Shown here: positions 12,001 through 18,875 of the stretch, in pieces
Layout: every line of letters begins with the position of its first letter
Position numbering within the stretch: the stretch's first letter is position 1
NCBI GenBank assembly: GCA_024743315.1
Contig: JANSWU010000006.1
Location: 1-64,000, forward strand
Direction: 5' to 3'
DNA: 64,000 bases
From: Hyphomonadaceae bacterium
GTDB taxonomy: Bacteria; Pseudomonadota; Alphaproteobacteria; Caulobacterales; Hyphomonadaceae
Notes under the pieces: model-generated
The model's database searches: none
What the model was told of the DNA's origin: nothing
The model's input: only the letters and a program-made list of their open reading frames with translations
Position numbers and translations under genes: made by a program

Positions 12001-13289
12001 CCACCCGTAATCGTGTCCCAGTCTTCCGGCAGGTCATCCCAGACCGTGGTCGGATCGTTCGCAGGGTCGCTGACATCGGTCAGCTGGACATTTTCAGACA
12101 GGCCACCGCCCTGTCCGGACCACAAACCGGCGGCTTCACCAGAGGCCCGCGTCGGGTTTGGGTGTCCGCCATAAGTGCCTTCCTGAATGATGTGAAGATT
12201 GTCAGGGTCACCATCATTCGTATTGTCATTCAGGTTGGGGGCATTGGTCGCTATTTGCGTTTCAGAGGTAACTTCGACGCCATTCACATCGACAACATCA
12301 CCGCCCCAATTATTGTTCGGGCCATTGTCAAATGTGTAGATATTTCCGGCTTCGGTGATGACCACGTCATAGGCATTGCGATAGCCTGGCGAAAAGACCT
12401 GAACCGGGCCGCCTTCGTCATACTTGGCCTGGTTCCGGCCGTCATTCCCGCCAAATGTATCAGCCGCCTCAAAATCCACTGCGCCAGTGGTTCCATTGGC
12501 GCTATCCAGGGCGCCGTCGCCGGTTACGGCGCTATTATTAGTCCGGGTCGGGTCATCCAGGGTCGGAAGTGCATAGACATACTCATCGACATACTCGGTG
12601 CCGCCATTCAGGCCGCCATTCGCGATTAGATCGGCCTCAATCTCGGCAAGCTGTGTGAGGTCAACCCGAAGCAGCGCTGCCGAATAGTAGTATTCTGGGG
12701 TGTAGGCAAAGTTGTTCGACGGCGCGCCCTTATTGTCATGTCCGCCAGATTGCACATACATAATTTCGCGCTCTTCGAAGACGTCAGGCGAAACCTCGAC
12801 AATCTCGATGCGAATATCCATGCCATTGGTAGAGTGGTTTTCTTCCGACCGTGGCAGACCGATGACCAAGTCGACCTTTTCCCATTCACCGCTCTCATTC
12901 AGTGTCAGACGAGAAATGATCCCGGAATTGGTATCGAGATTCACGTCCTGACCGCCGCCACCAGCGCCAATCCGTGGGTCGGATGACGTCACATAGAGGA
13001 TCGGGTTGTCCGCTGTCCCGGTCACCACCAAGCCGGTGACCTGCCGATTGTTCACATTCAGCTCGAGATTGCCCATGTCATCATGGTTGGGAATCTGATT
13101 GACGAGATTGATGACCTCTTCGTTCGAGGCGACCCACTGATCGCCGACCTTCTCAACGTCATAAACCTTGATCAGGCCATTCTGTTGGGAAACATAGAGG
13201 CGCCCGTCCGGGCCGAATTGCAAGGATGTTGGATTCTGAAGGTTCGTTCCAACCAGAGTGAATTCATTAAAGGTCTGAGTAATGGCCAT
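1..13289 (-). CDS. Giant putative secreted/surface protein (partial, runs off left edge): N-terminal beta-propeller (glucose/sorbosone dehydrogenase-like), malectin-like, Calx-beta and cadherin/tandem-95-like repeats, RTX/T1SS-like segment
   Basis: Minus frame starting ATG near 13289 (MAITQTFNEFTLVGTNLQNPTSLQFGPDGRLYVSQQNGLIKVYDV...) shows no stop to position 1. All listed minus shadow ORFs in this region lie in one other frame, so this frame is continuously open. Hand translation shows malectin-like (YRVNTGG...DDGPNW), Calx-beta (ITVTYQPSGTATDEDF...ITIPAGETTGSV) and SGTDAADAFVFAPGTSVNGSIDTVLNWQPGDVIDLSAL-type segments. Confidence 0.9.
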   Translation of the reverse strand, partial: MAITQTFNEFTLVGTNLQNPTSLQFGPDGRLYVSQQNGLIKVYDVEKVGDQWVASNEEVINLVNQIPNHDDMGNLELNVNNRQVTGLVVTGTADNPILYVTSSDPRIGAGGGGQDVNLDTNSGIISRLTLNESGEWEKVDLVIGLPRSEENHSTNGMDIRIEIVEVSPDVFEEREIMYVQSGGHDNKGAPSNNFAYTPEYYYSAALLRVDLTQLAEIEADLIANGGLNGGTEYVDEYVYALPTLDDPTRTNNSAVTGDGALDSANGTTGAVDFEAADTFGGNDGRNQAKYDEGGPVQVFSPGYRNAYDVVITEAGNIYTFDNGPNNNWGGDVVDVNGVEVTSETQIATNAPNLNDNTNDGDPDNLHIIQEGTYGGHPNPTRASGEAAGLWSGQGGGLSENVQLTDVSDPANDPTTVWDDLPEDWDTITGGNTNPIEGVYFGPDSSPGPQDESLLSIGSSSNGITEYTADNIGDGGAGVEYLAVVSFNGNLTLIEVQTDGTAAGSTVTDTESINVGGTPLDVTALDNGGIPGSGGVGAGAMFVAQIGANTIAILEPGDPPGVDLDADNDGVLDINDPLQFDPENGTTTVLEGGESILWDFNPASGNRPADFEYNIGFSGWMIDGVGEINPDVLTDNPTADLLTDLNNTIRGGAPGLIQIKSVTDGDAFGTNNSQNDAIQTGFTPSESVDTFTIRVPIFNPYSSVGLSENFGSVGFALGDGTQNNYLKVVAGVGGGVPRLQVYYEEGDAGVIDITVNGTQDADFNNAATGATDNSIFELYLTVDMSDPAAVTAQAFYNYELTPGGGFVLAEPKAIGEPIPLQGEVLKAVLGQKTIQDEGGNDVASSAVVTLLATSFGAQEPFEANFVDLEITSTEKQVAPVAADDETSTTPGQPVVINLADLLANDTDANVNDTLEIVSVQNATNGTAVLNDAGTPEDASDDFVTFTPTDGFEGTATFEYTVEDSSGLTSTALVTVNVSDVEVLYRVNTGGAEIAAIDDGPNWVANTGTGAQSGEGFANNTGNLSSPGTVVFATTGDNAVPDYVPLGLFGSERWDPAAAPEMEFTFDAPTSGTYTVNLFMADGFSGTAAAGDRVFDISIEGVLVEDDLDLVATIGDQTAGMFSYEVEVTDGTLNILWEHVIENPLINAIEIIGPAAGPSLPEISILGANQTVSEGGTSVDISIASDVQIPIGEQVDVTIEIASGTATAGEDFEYTGGGTFEGGVYTHTLPIAGGSSDLTLSIDILEDLIEEGAEAFTVTITGVSANATIGTASQNVTIVDNDIVVETGDVLYRVNSGGPVIAATDDGPDWSADTGDVGAAGNSPYLVSTSTGTSTYNNDSASSYAGNVASAPGVSTDVPLSLFDTERYDPAAVDPQLVYQFDVGADFGLQPGDQVEVRLYFAEIFTGVDAAGERVFDVDVDGVIPTEFDDVDAFAEAGAGNVGILRSYTATVDADGVLDISFINGVQNPAVKGIEIVFAGEAAPDPSVVSVGEPTPASVEEQGDTGITTLIFPVTFDATPTAYTEVSYEVDINGTVTPGTLALGVLDGEISVDVPNDAIENGTETVTVTLTGIVEGPAVLGTASAVGEVTEDDLPVGTVVAAINAGGPALTDAITGIDYSADAFFSTPSSTFTDGNAGNGQQPALDGTAYETERFAGDLSYAIPVAPGVYDVELHFAELFQSGTGGPNGDGSGQRIFDVIVEGELVLDDYDILAETGGDINQTLIETILAIDPTTDDDDANINIQFVLDPGLDNAKVNGIVIRTADPDAYRPPADDLFGSSVEIADTGDAPSGPVLLTEGSNVMSATQEGDGDGENGVRDRDYFSITIPEGYQLSGVVLNDFQNANEISADAFLAFQQGSEVTVNPDTGENVDALQGAIIYGSEEVDGDLLALMRAGFNDPQTATTLPAFDQPLTGTWTFWLNQGAGPSTATLDFQITPYPAIEIGNALDVVEGGDDALVNDTLVFPVTATPPIEGDITVNVTIDVNGVQITEDRVVTLDVNGDGSISVDIPQDGENNGPEAVTVTLNSVAGDVGQVGTSNVATGAVTEDDAPPVVAGDVISAVNAGGATAIDGSAFGFTGTFETDTSAEPNALFTSFSPNQTNNSGANDAAVFVGDLPNEIFFSERWAANMEYDLALEDGTYIVELYFAETYLGLPGGGSEGGVGGRIFDVSIEGDLVIDDIDLFDEGDGIIGNGAGQAAVQIVKTFVVDVTDGNLDINFAAEVDNAKISAIIVREVVPGDTTAPTAIITAESTVTDATADIVVEVNYSDDVELDEGSIDASDVALTGAGLGAPLAAASFTQNGSQAFYTFEAPEGGWPEGDLTATVAAGSVLDVANNGVAETTATITIDLPEPILVSIGDAPTLVEDGDTGATMLVFPLALSEAAEATLDLVVEYAINGGEVQTLNLDATAFDTSGLASAMVPVPNDNINDGADAVSVELVSVSTLGYVIDGTNSTGAGSLDEDDTAPTVANAIAAQSADEDAAFSFTIPDGTFADEDGEATLTLAATLGDDTDLPTWLSFDPDTKTFSGTPENDDVDILSIKVTATDLSGQTVDASFDLTVNNTDDAPVVTLLQSELTVTGGTAANIAIATLAEASDEDPGDTATLTVTPSDPQITVADGNIVIPDNLAAGEYSIDFGATDDDGTEAIVETVSLTVTEPPVTLISISLQGGQSTSVVEELEDTLTLTVELSEAADEDITVTYQPSGTATDEDFDLAPPLQITIPAGETTGSVFLSILDDALVEVQETLTVSLTGASAGAIDVENGSISFTIDSGDTEPPVTGDPITLEAEDFTNLAESAYFAQGSSAASNNALIRLNSTERTEVSTDLPEDVTPGIYQVAITYFDENDGQSLLEAAIDGEIFGTIVMSNDGPGNAAQSANLRTIVFSGVEIDEASILSLFGTRDAGEYVRVDKVEFTRTGDIPTNQPPTGTDIQDQTVDEGADVNIVFDYTDPENDTLTIGVALASEDPLPDWLIVSDSGITGTAPAEAVGETLDLVVTIDDGNGNVVTDTFALTVNDATGPVPDVSTGGTVGNQDDLSITVTFTDATGLDPITLDPTDLLVEGPDGTLYPASSVEFDPETGIATFTVPAPEGGFPAGEYGVSMIDEAVEDTLGNSSVATAPELLIIEDTSAPLGANLDEDFDDDGTLNSLDGDIDEDGIVNADDRFAYDSTNQGIDLTAIGTFEIDLTGLEAGDSPFTAGFTGVNPTFAGIIDELDYATNNGAQIVDTPNGKRLQVESSATDTNNATSAFTFGAQTGSEFTFTGKFDNPYFDGTEAPAAFEQYGLIITVGGGDFLKLVAGSPGAAFELSGKTADVGFDGADLKVNPAGVDNTTYASVELSIDTAVTPTAITFTGSYTTYDEAGNVLSTGPIGTKTLTEGALFDALQGGGEVPAFGITHTQFGGSDDPFTVSLESMSLTDGNIDTDGPTAAIVVDDIADGDSDIVVTVTFEDATGVDGTTIDGDEIVLSSNDESDIIPTAQIVDNLDGTFTYTFAAPDGGWNGTAFTAALAADSVADTLGNQSAPGAPVEFGRDDVDPVTDVFDNITGVDTDGAYAGDATGSVILTIMDGETNVRSSNFGANSFELTNTGDKQVAAVFIDVRDALYGDSVFDFDGTGGDTVAKVFQVNSETGDGTGAFFEGADSYFLAGTQPIPNTSGDGLPASGGFRGLLIKFDGTEGGFGTGELVGFSGDMDPNSLAGLSKGGTFGVDPGAIDAWDVGGVSGAELIGAKFTVLFDDGTTAEGYLHSDNSLAGSVGEAVQGRAISEVSVTVNGFDSSSSDATYGGIEPVIIVTGTPGDTVRVVMSQGFNPVTNEAGGVADIVAQRLATQHPDFQANNAFNFQTVDVVIGADGTATVPTGAFDYNDEPSNVDNPDLGISPIAVTAAVIVDSTDTGVTEKVAVGPVAEPVYLTNPTQTPVDANPPAPEGYFAGIDTGGGYRFKIQIEDPNIDNGGQNPGGDWVFLPDGESSLGDAQGTGSYYWEFLGDGNLAPNAPQQDSILTFTIFIPEGEEGAYTLRLRAGRETADPSDARNDVWVRIDGDAEALQANETDSVSNDGFIKVFGNPTGSWGFAQTIDSVSEEEPNFAAVFELGPGFHTIELAGRSPGFNIDFIELNKGGTPGVNAADSAFITTGDTAPVVNQDIADIDLETGDGLNFPIPSDAFFDADGDTLFIDVPILPEGFSFINGVLSAGPDLPVGVYPITVTATDDDLNVASQTFLVTVTEAVNDPPVANDDGAGTDINVAVAVDVLANDTDPEDDALTVENFSQGANGAVVDLGNGVLEYTPNADFVGSDSFSYTISDVEGLESTATVNVTVTDPDAFNLIIATPLTETLVGTDAADAFVFAPGTSVNGSIDTVLNWQPGDVIDLSALGLAAEDYEIRTISGGTTVKLIEGFGAGEFHVKINLNGFSQEQVLASVIYDDGTPP

Positions 13290-14172
13290 GATGTTGTCGT
13301 CCCTGTCCCGGTCAGCTGATGCTCAGCCGACCCCCGTTTGCTTGGTCTTCGAAAGGCTTGTGTTGAGCGGAAAATCGCGCGCGTGTAAGCGCGCCGTCAT
13401 TCTGTTGGGTCGCCATGTCTATTCGCGGGTCCGCAGCGTTTTTAATCGCTGCGCCGCGCTGACTGCCGGCGACACTGTTCTGAAATGCAAAATACGGCGC
13501 GACGAAGCGCACCGGTCTTGCGAGGTTTAATAAGCTTGGTGGTCCCGGATCAAATGGCAGTCCTGCCTGCCCCGGCCCATAACCCGTAATGTCATGAACC
13601 GCCCGTACTGTAGGGTCGCCCCCATTCATCCGCATTTTTCATCCCCAAATGCCAGCTATTTGCGCATTTCGTTTCTTTATTTTGTGCAATTCGCGATCTT
13701 GGAGATGATCATTTGATTATTGATGTGATGGCTGACTGTTCCAGACCAACACCCTGCATATACAGTATTTTTTAGCTATCTGTGTTGCAGCATTTTTTGA
13801 TATTTTTTGTAACTTGATAAATGTACGCGTCCCCAGACAAAGTAATTGCCTGGATGAGCTAACGTCAGCCAATCTGACTACACAATCACATTCATCCTAT
13901 AGGGGAGCCCGCTATTAACCATTCAACTGGATGGCGAATTTGCTCGCCCAATGGTAGAAGCACTTCACCACAATCACCCAAAAGGTAGTGCCGATGAGCT
14001 CACAGCCGCTGTGTGTTCCAAGCTCCGCTCACAGTGAAGATTGGATTTGACTGCGCAATCGCGTGCGAAATCACGCAACTCGACTGCGTTTGTCATTCGA
14101 TCAGGGTATTTTGATCGGTCGAACATGCCGTATCGCTTCGCACTTTCAAATCACAGCATTTTTGGATTCGAT

Positions 14173-14547
14173 ATGTCCGAGGCCGACGAAATTGAAAATC
14201 TCGTACCGTATTTGCGGCGGTTTGCACGGGCGTGTCTGGGCAATGCTGAGACGGCCGACGATGTCGTCGTCGCCGCGCTAACCGAACTGGTTCAATTTAC
14301 AGATCTTCATTCGCTCCGTGATGAACGACCGCTTCAGCACCATCTCTATCGCCTGGTTGCGAAAAAGATGAACGCGCAGTTTGGGGATGGCTTTAATCAA
14401 AAAGCTTGGCGCGCCTTCATTCTGATCGAGGTGGAAGGCATCAGCCTGGATGAAACCGCGGCCATTCTCGGTGTGTCGTCAGCTGAGATCGCATTAATGC
14501 TGCGCGCGGTGAACTCTAATCGGAGAGTGTCATCCGATCGAGCATAA
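14173..14547 (+). CDS. PhyR-like sigma-like domain protein without receiver domain (or degenerate ECF sigma factor)
   Basis: ORF 14041..14547; likely start is the internal ATG at 14173 (MSEADEIENLVPYLRRFARACLGNAETADDVVVAAL...AFILIEVEGISLDETAAILGVSSAEIALML), resembling the sigma-like half of PhyR. Confidence 0.65.
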   Translation: MSEADEIENLVPYLRRFARACLGNAETADDVVVAALTELVQFTDLHSLRDERPLQHHLYRLVAKKMNAQFGDGFNQKAWRAFILIEVEGISLDETAAILGVSSAEIALMLRAVNSNRRVSSDRA

Positions 14548-14579
14548 TGGACGCGCGCACGCTCGACCGAGGCTCTGGA

Positions 14580-15002
14580 TCAATTGTGCGAAAAAACCTG
14601 ATCGCAGGCATGCGATTCATTCACGGTTGCACCCAGCGCATAAGCGGTTGCGATCACGGAAGCCTGCGACATCGACCGGCAGCCTAACTTTTCGAGTATC
14701 CGCCGCTTGAAGGTCGATACAGTGTTTGCTGTGACGCCAATTTCGTCTGCGATTTGTGGTCCGGACAAGCCGCATGCGTTCAGGAAGAGCACCTGCTTTT
14801 CACGCTGCGACAATGGGAGTTCCGGATTGTTGCAGTCAGGCGTTTTCGGCACAAACACGACATAATTCCCCAAGCCAACGCCGACATGAGAGGATCGCGC
14901 ATCTTGTGCCCGGTCAAAAACCAGCTCCTTTCGCCAAACCGATCTGGGGGGGCTCGTGACAGCCGCGTTGGTTTTCAGCGATGTATACATGGCGGACCTC
15001 AT
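14580..15002 (-). CDS. LuxR-family HTH transcriptional regulator (short)
   Basis: C-terminal LSQREKQVLFLNACGLSGPQIADEIGVTANTVSTFKRRILEKLGCRS matches the LuxR/GerE HTH pattern. Confidence 0.8.
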   Translation of the reverse strand: MRSAMYTSLKTNAAVTSPPRSVWRKELVFDRAQDARSSHVGVGLGNYVVFVPKTPDCNNPELPLSQREKQVLFLNACGLSGPQIADEIGVTANTVSTFKRRILEKLGCRSMSQASVIATAYALGATVNESHACDQVFSHN

Positions 15003-15095
15003 GGGTTGCGACTCGCATTGTATATATCCTTTTTACTGACAGCCCTGTCAGGTGATCACCCCACACGCCCTATTGAATTTATTTTCTGTATAAAA

Positions 15096-15809
15096 TCAGG
15101 TAATTACGCCTGTCGCAATCGCTCGCAGCGCCGCCGTCATGCGATCATGGACATCCATCTTATCGAAAATGCGGGCCAAATAAGTCTCAACCGTTTTGCT
15201 CGACACGGATAAACGCTCGGCGATTTGGCGATTGCTTTTGCCCTGCGCGATTTGCTGCAGCACTTCAGTTTCGCGCAGCGAGAGTTTTGGCGTATTTTCG
15301 GATCGTTGTTCCAGCAATTCGCAATAGCGGATATGCGCGGTTTGACAGACCCATTGAATTTCTCGGGTTTCCAGCTGAGAGGGACGCGTCGCGTCAGGCA
15401 AAAACCCGATCCCATATCCGCCATTTCGTCCAGACGGTCCAAACACTGGTACCGCAAGGTCCTCATGCACGCCGCAGTCAATCAAGTGAGTGACATAATC
15501 GGCTTCGTCCTGCGTCGCCTGGTCTTCCTTTGCCACTGCGTGCACCCAAAACGGGCGATGCGAGCGCTCCAAGCGTTTGACGATCGGATCTTCATCAACA
15601 TAGCCCAGTCGCTGGTAAGTTTCGACCCACGCTTGAGGATAGCCGAGCCAGACAATGATTTTCACGCGATCATAATCGGCCGCACCAATTGGCGGAAAAT
15701 GGAAATAGCTGAACTGACAAACGCCTTTGTCGAGGAAGTAGGAATAACAGCGCCGACTCAAGGCTTTGAAACTCGGCATGGTTTCCAGCTCAAGAATGAG
15801 AGGCGTCAT
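15096..15809 (-). CDS. LuxR-family regulator with N-terminal autoinducer-binding-like domain
   Basis: AWVETYQRLGYVDEDPIVKRLERSHRPFWV (conserved W/Y/DP spacing) plus C-terminal LSLRETEVLQQIAQGKSNRQIAERLSVSSKTVETYLARIFDKMDVHDR. Confidence 0.85.
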   Translation of the reverse strand: MTPLILELETMPSFKALSRRCYSYFLDKGVCQFSYFHFPPIGAADYDRVKIIVWLGYPQAWVETYQRLGYVDEDPIVKRLERSHRPFWVHAVAKEDQATQDEADYVTHLIDCGVHEDLAVPVFGPSGRNGGYGIGFLPDATRPSQLETREIQWVCQTAHIRYCELLEQRSENTPKLSLRETEVLQQIAQGKSNRQIAERLSVSSKTVETYLARIFDKMDVHDRMTAALRAIATGVIT

Positions 15810-15811
15810 CC

Positions 15812-17170
15812 CTACTCCGCGGCCCTCGCTGAAAACATTTGCGCCAGGAGCGCATGCGGTTGCAGACTGGAATACCGTTCGCGCACCTCCTGGAACGCAG
15901 CACTGGCGGCGGCAATGGCGAGGTCCATATCGGATTGTGTCATGGCATCACAGAGGAACATATTATGCCATGGATGCACATAGACGCCGCGCTTGAGCAT
16001 GGCCTCAGACCAGGCAAACCCGACCCGAAAGTCGGGATCATCTTCAAACAAGAATAAAGGCATTTGAACCGGCCCGGTCTGTCGCAAGCCAAAGCCGTTA
16101 TCGTGTGCCGCTTGATGCAGGCCAGCGCGCAAATAGTCACCGAGCCCTATCATGTGTTCAAGATACTCGGTGTCGCGCAGGATGCGCAGCGTTTCAATGG
16201 CCGCCGCCATTGGCACTGCGGCAAACCAGAATGACCCAGTTGCATAGATGGATGCGGCGCCATCTCGGGCCCGGTCAGATCCGAGCAAGGCCGAGATCGG
16301 GTATCCGTTGGCGAAACTCTTGCCCCAGGTGCTGAGATCCGGTCGCACGCCTACGAGTTCCCAACTGCAATCGCGCGTCAAGCGAAACCCTGCGCGGACA
16401 TCGTCGACAATCAGCATCGCGCCGGTCTGGTCACAAAGTGCTCGCGCCCGCCTTGCATAGTCCAGGTCCAGGGCGGCTTGATCGGTGAACGCATCGTGCT
16501 TGAACGGCGTCGCAAAGATTGCGGCGAGGTCATCACCCGCTGCGCTGACCGCAGCTTCGAGGCTTTCGACGCTATTATAATCATAGTGTTGAATATGGGC
16601 TCGATCTTCCGGAATGACTCCCGCGGGCAACGGGGTGCACCACGGCATCGCGCCATGATAAGCTCCGGTGGCGACGAGGATAATTCGCTTTCCCGTTTGC
16701 GCGCGCGCAATGGTCTTCGCCATCGTCGTTGCATCCGTGCCGTTCTTGCAGAACATGGCCCAGTCAGCGTGCGCAACCATGCCAACCATGGTTTCCGCGA
16801 GTTCGACCATCACCGGCGCTGGCCCCGTCATCGCATCACCAAGCTTCGATTGCGCCAGGGCTGCCGCGTCGACGCGCTCATCCCCATAACCGAGTAAATT
16901 AGGCCCATAAGCACACATTAGATCGAGATATTTGTTGCCGTCCGCATCCCACAGATAGGCGCCTTTCGCGCGACTAAAAAATTGCGGATAGCTTTCCGGT
17001 AACAACTTGGTGGATTCATGCCCGTAGACCCCGTCAGGCAGCACTTTCTTAGCACGGCGTTTCAAGTCCTGATCCATGTCAGATCGCATCGCTTCCCTCC
17101 CTGTCCTTGGGTTCTGAGCGCCCGGCTTTTCGGTCGCGACAATGGTTGGACCATCGAGACTTATTTGCAA
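15812..17170 (-). CDS. Class-III aminotransferase (glutamate-1-semialdehyde aminomutase-like); start may be downstream at about 17089
   Basis: KGAYLWDADGNKYLDLMCAYGPNLLGYG, LIVDDVRAGFRL, TWGKSFANGYPISALLG: PLP class III motifs. Confidence 0.85.
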   Translation of the reverse strand: MQISLDGPTIVATEKPGAQNPRTGREAMRSDMDQDLKRRAKKVLPDGVYGHESTKLLPESYPQFFSRAKGAYLWDADGNKYLDLMCAYGPNLLGYGDERVDAAALAQSKLGDAMTGPAPVMVELAETMVGMVAHADWAMFCKNGTDATTMAKTIARAQTGKRIILVATGAYHGAMPWCTPLPAGVIPEDRAHIQHYDYNSVESLEAAVSAAGDDLAAIFATPFKHDAFTDQAALDLDYARRARALCDQTGAMLIVDDVRAGFRLTRDCSWELVGVRPDLSTWGKSFANGYPISALLGSDRARDGAASIYATGSFWFAAVPMAAAIETLRILRDTEYLEHMIGLGDYLRAGLHQAAHDNGFGLRQTGPVQMPLFLFEDDPDFRVGFAWSEAMLKRGVYVHPWHNMFLCDAMTQSDMDLAIAAASAAFQEVRERYSSLQPHALLAQMFSARAAE

Positions 17171-17302
17171 GGTCGGATTTCGACGCTTTCAGGAAAACGG
17201 CCTTCGTTGAACTTGCCGCGATCCGATTAATGAGCGAAGATTTTGCCATTATTGGACACGCGCCGCACGAGCGACATCACCAAACGCAAGAGGGAGGAAT
17301 TC

Positions 17303-18733
17303 ATGCCAGTCGAGGGATATTCTGAATTTGACGCGACCGGGCTCGCAGAATTGGTGCGCAAAGGCGAAACGACCGCGTCCGAACTTTTGGAAGATGCGAT
17401 CGATCGCGCCGAGCGCCATAATCCGAGCCTGAATGCTTTGACCTACAAAGCCTATGACGACGCGCGGCAAGCGGCGAAGCGGCCCCTACCCGATGGACCG
17501 TTTCGCGGGGTCCCGTTTTTAATCAAAGACATTGCCAGTCCCGTGGCAGGCTGGCCACAAACCAGTGGATCGCGTTTTCTTGCCGACGTGATGGCGCCCG
17601 CAGATGGTGCTCTAACCAAGCGCCACCGAGAGTCCGGCTTGGTCCTGTTCGGAAAAACCAACACGCCCGAGTTTGGCATTACCGGCACTACCGAAGGCGC
17701 CTATCTTGGCGCCTGCCGTAACCCATGGAACACGGACCACATTTCTGGCGGCTCTTCAGGCGGCGCCGCGGCGGCTGTGGCCGCCGGGATATTGCCGATG
17801 GCGCATGCCAGCGATGGACTCGGTTCGATCCGTATCCCCGCCGCGTGTTGCGGACTGTTCGGCATGAAAATATCGCGCGATCGAAATCCGAATTCCTCTT
17901 ATGACAATGCCGCCGCCATCGGGCTGACGGTCGAACACGTCGTCACCCGCAGTGTCCGCGACAGCGCGGGCCTGCTCGACGCGACCGGGTATCGCGAGCC
18001 CGGATCGCCATTTGCTTATCCACCGAAGGACCGCCCCTATCTTGAGGAAATCGAGACCGCACCTGGCACGTTGCGGATTGCCTTTCATTCGGAAACACCA
18101 AATGGCAAGCCGGTGCACCCCGAAATCCGGGCCGCGCTCGAAGAAACCGCGAAACATCTGGAAACGCTTGGCCATCATGTCGAAGAGCACGGACTGGGAA
18201 TAGACTATCGCAAATTGTACTCCGCCCAACGCGCCGTTTCGGGCAGCAATTTTGCGGCAACCGTAGACGCCGCAATTGCGGCCAAAGGTCGAGAACCGCG
18301 CGAAGATGAGTTCGAACCGCTGACCTGGCGCAATTATCGCGGGTCGAAGCATTATACAGGCGCTGACGCCATGGCTGGTTGGTCGACGCTGCGCACATTG
18401 AGCCGCGAAATTCTCGCCTTGCACGAGACCTATGATGTGATCCTATCGCCCGTGCTTGGAACGCCAGTGCCAAAGATCGGCGAAATTGATCCGGTCAATA
18501 TGCAGCCCCGGGATGTCGATCGACGCCAGGCCCAGGTCTTCCCGTTTACGCCGCCACAAAACATTACCGGGCAACCGTCAATGTCTGTCCCCGTCGGGTA
18601 TGACAGCGCGGGTCTGCCGATCGGCATGATGTTTTCGGGACGATATGGCGACGAAGCGACTTTGTTCCGCCTTGCCGCACAGCTCGAACAGGCGCATCCA
18701 TGGCAGACGAAGCGACCGCCCGTTTGGGGATAA
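17303..18733 (+). CDS. Amidase (amidase signature family)
   Basis: GVPFLIKDI, SGGSSGGAAAAVAAGILPMAHASDGLGSIRIPAACCGLFGMK; start at 17303 preceded by agggagga. Confidence 0.9.
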   Translation: MPVEGYSEFDATGLAELVRKGETTASELLEDAIDRAERHNPSLNALTYKAYDDARQAAKRPLPDGPFRGVPFLIKDIASPVAGWPQTSGSRFLADVMAPADGALTKRHRESGLVLFGKTNTPEFGITGTTEGAYLGACRNPWNTDHISGGSSGGAAAAVAAGILPMAHASDGLGSIRIPAACCGLFGMKISRDRNPNSSYDNAAAIGLTVEHVVTRSVRDSAGLLDATGYREPGSPFAYPPKDRPYLEEIETAPGTLRIAFHSETPNGKPVHPEIRAALEETAKHLETLGHHVEEHGLGIDYRKLYSAQRAVSGSNFAATVDAAIAAKGREPREDEFEPLTWRNYRGSKHYTGADAMAGWSTLRTLSREILALHETYDVILSPVLGTPVPKIGEIDPVNMQPRDVDRRQAQVFPFTPPQNITGQPSMSVPVGYDSAGLPIGMMFSGRYGDEATLFRLAAQLEQAHPWQTKRPPVWG

Positions 18734-18875
18734 GCCTGTTTGGGTGACCGCGCCTCAGCATGCAAATATAGCATGTTCATCTGAAACCGGCCTGCCTTCG
18801 TATTCAAACTGTAACTCAACTAAGCACTGGGCTTACGACGCTTTTTGCAGCCGACGTCACCCATCGAGGAAAAGC

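Noticed and set aside
13312-13635. 107-aa minus ORF upstream of the giant gene
   Set aside because: Different frame from the giant ORF, no recognisable motif or RBS; kept only as a possible leader.
15225-15983. 252-aa plus ORF
   Set aside because: Antisense to the LuxR and aminotransferase genes.
17756-18424. 222-aa minus ORF
   Set aside because: Antisense to the amidase.
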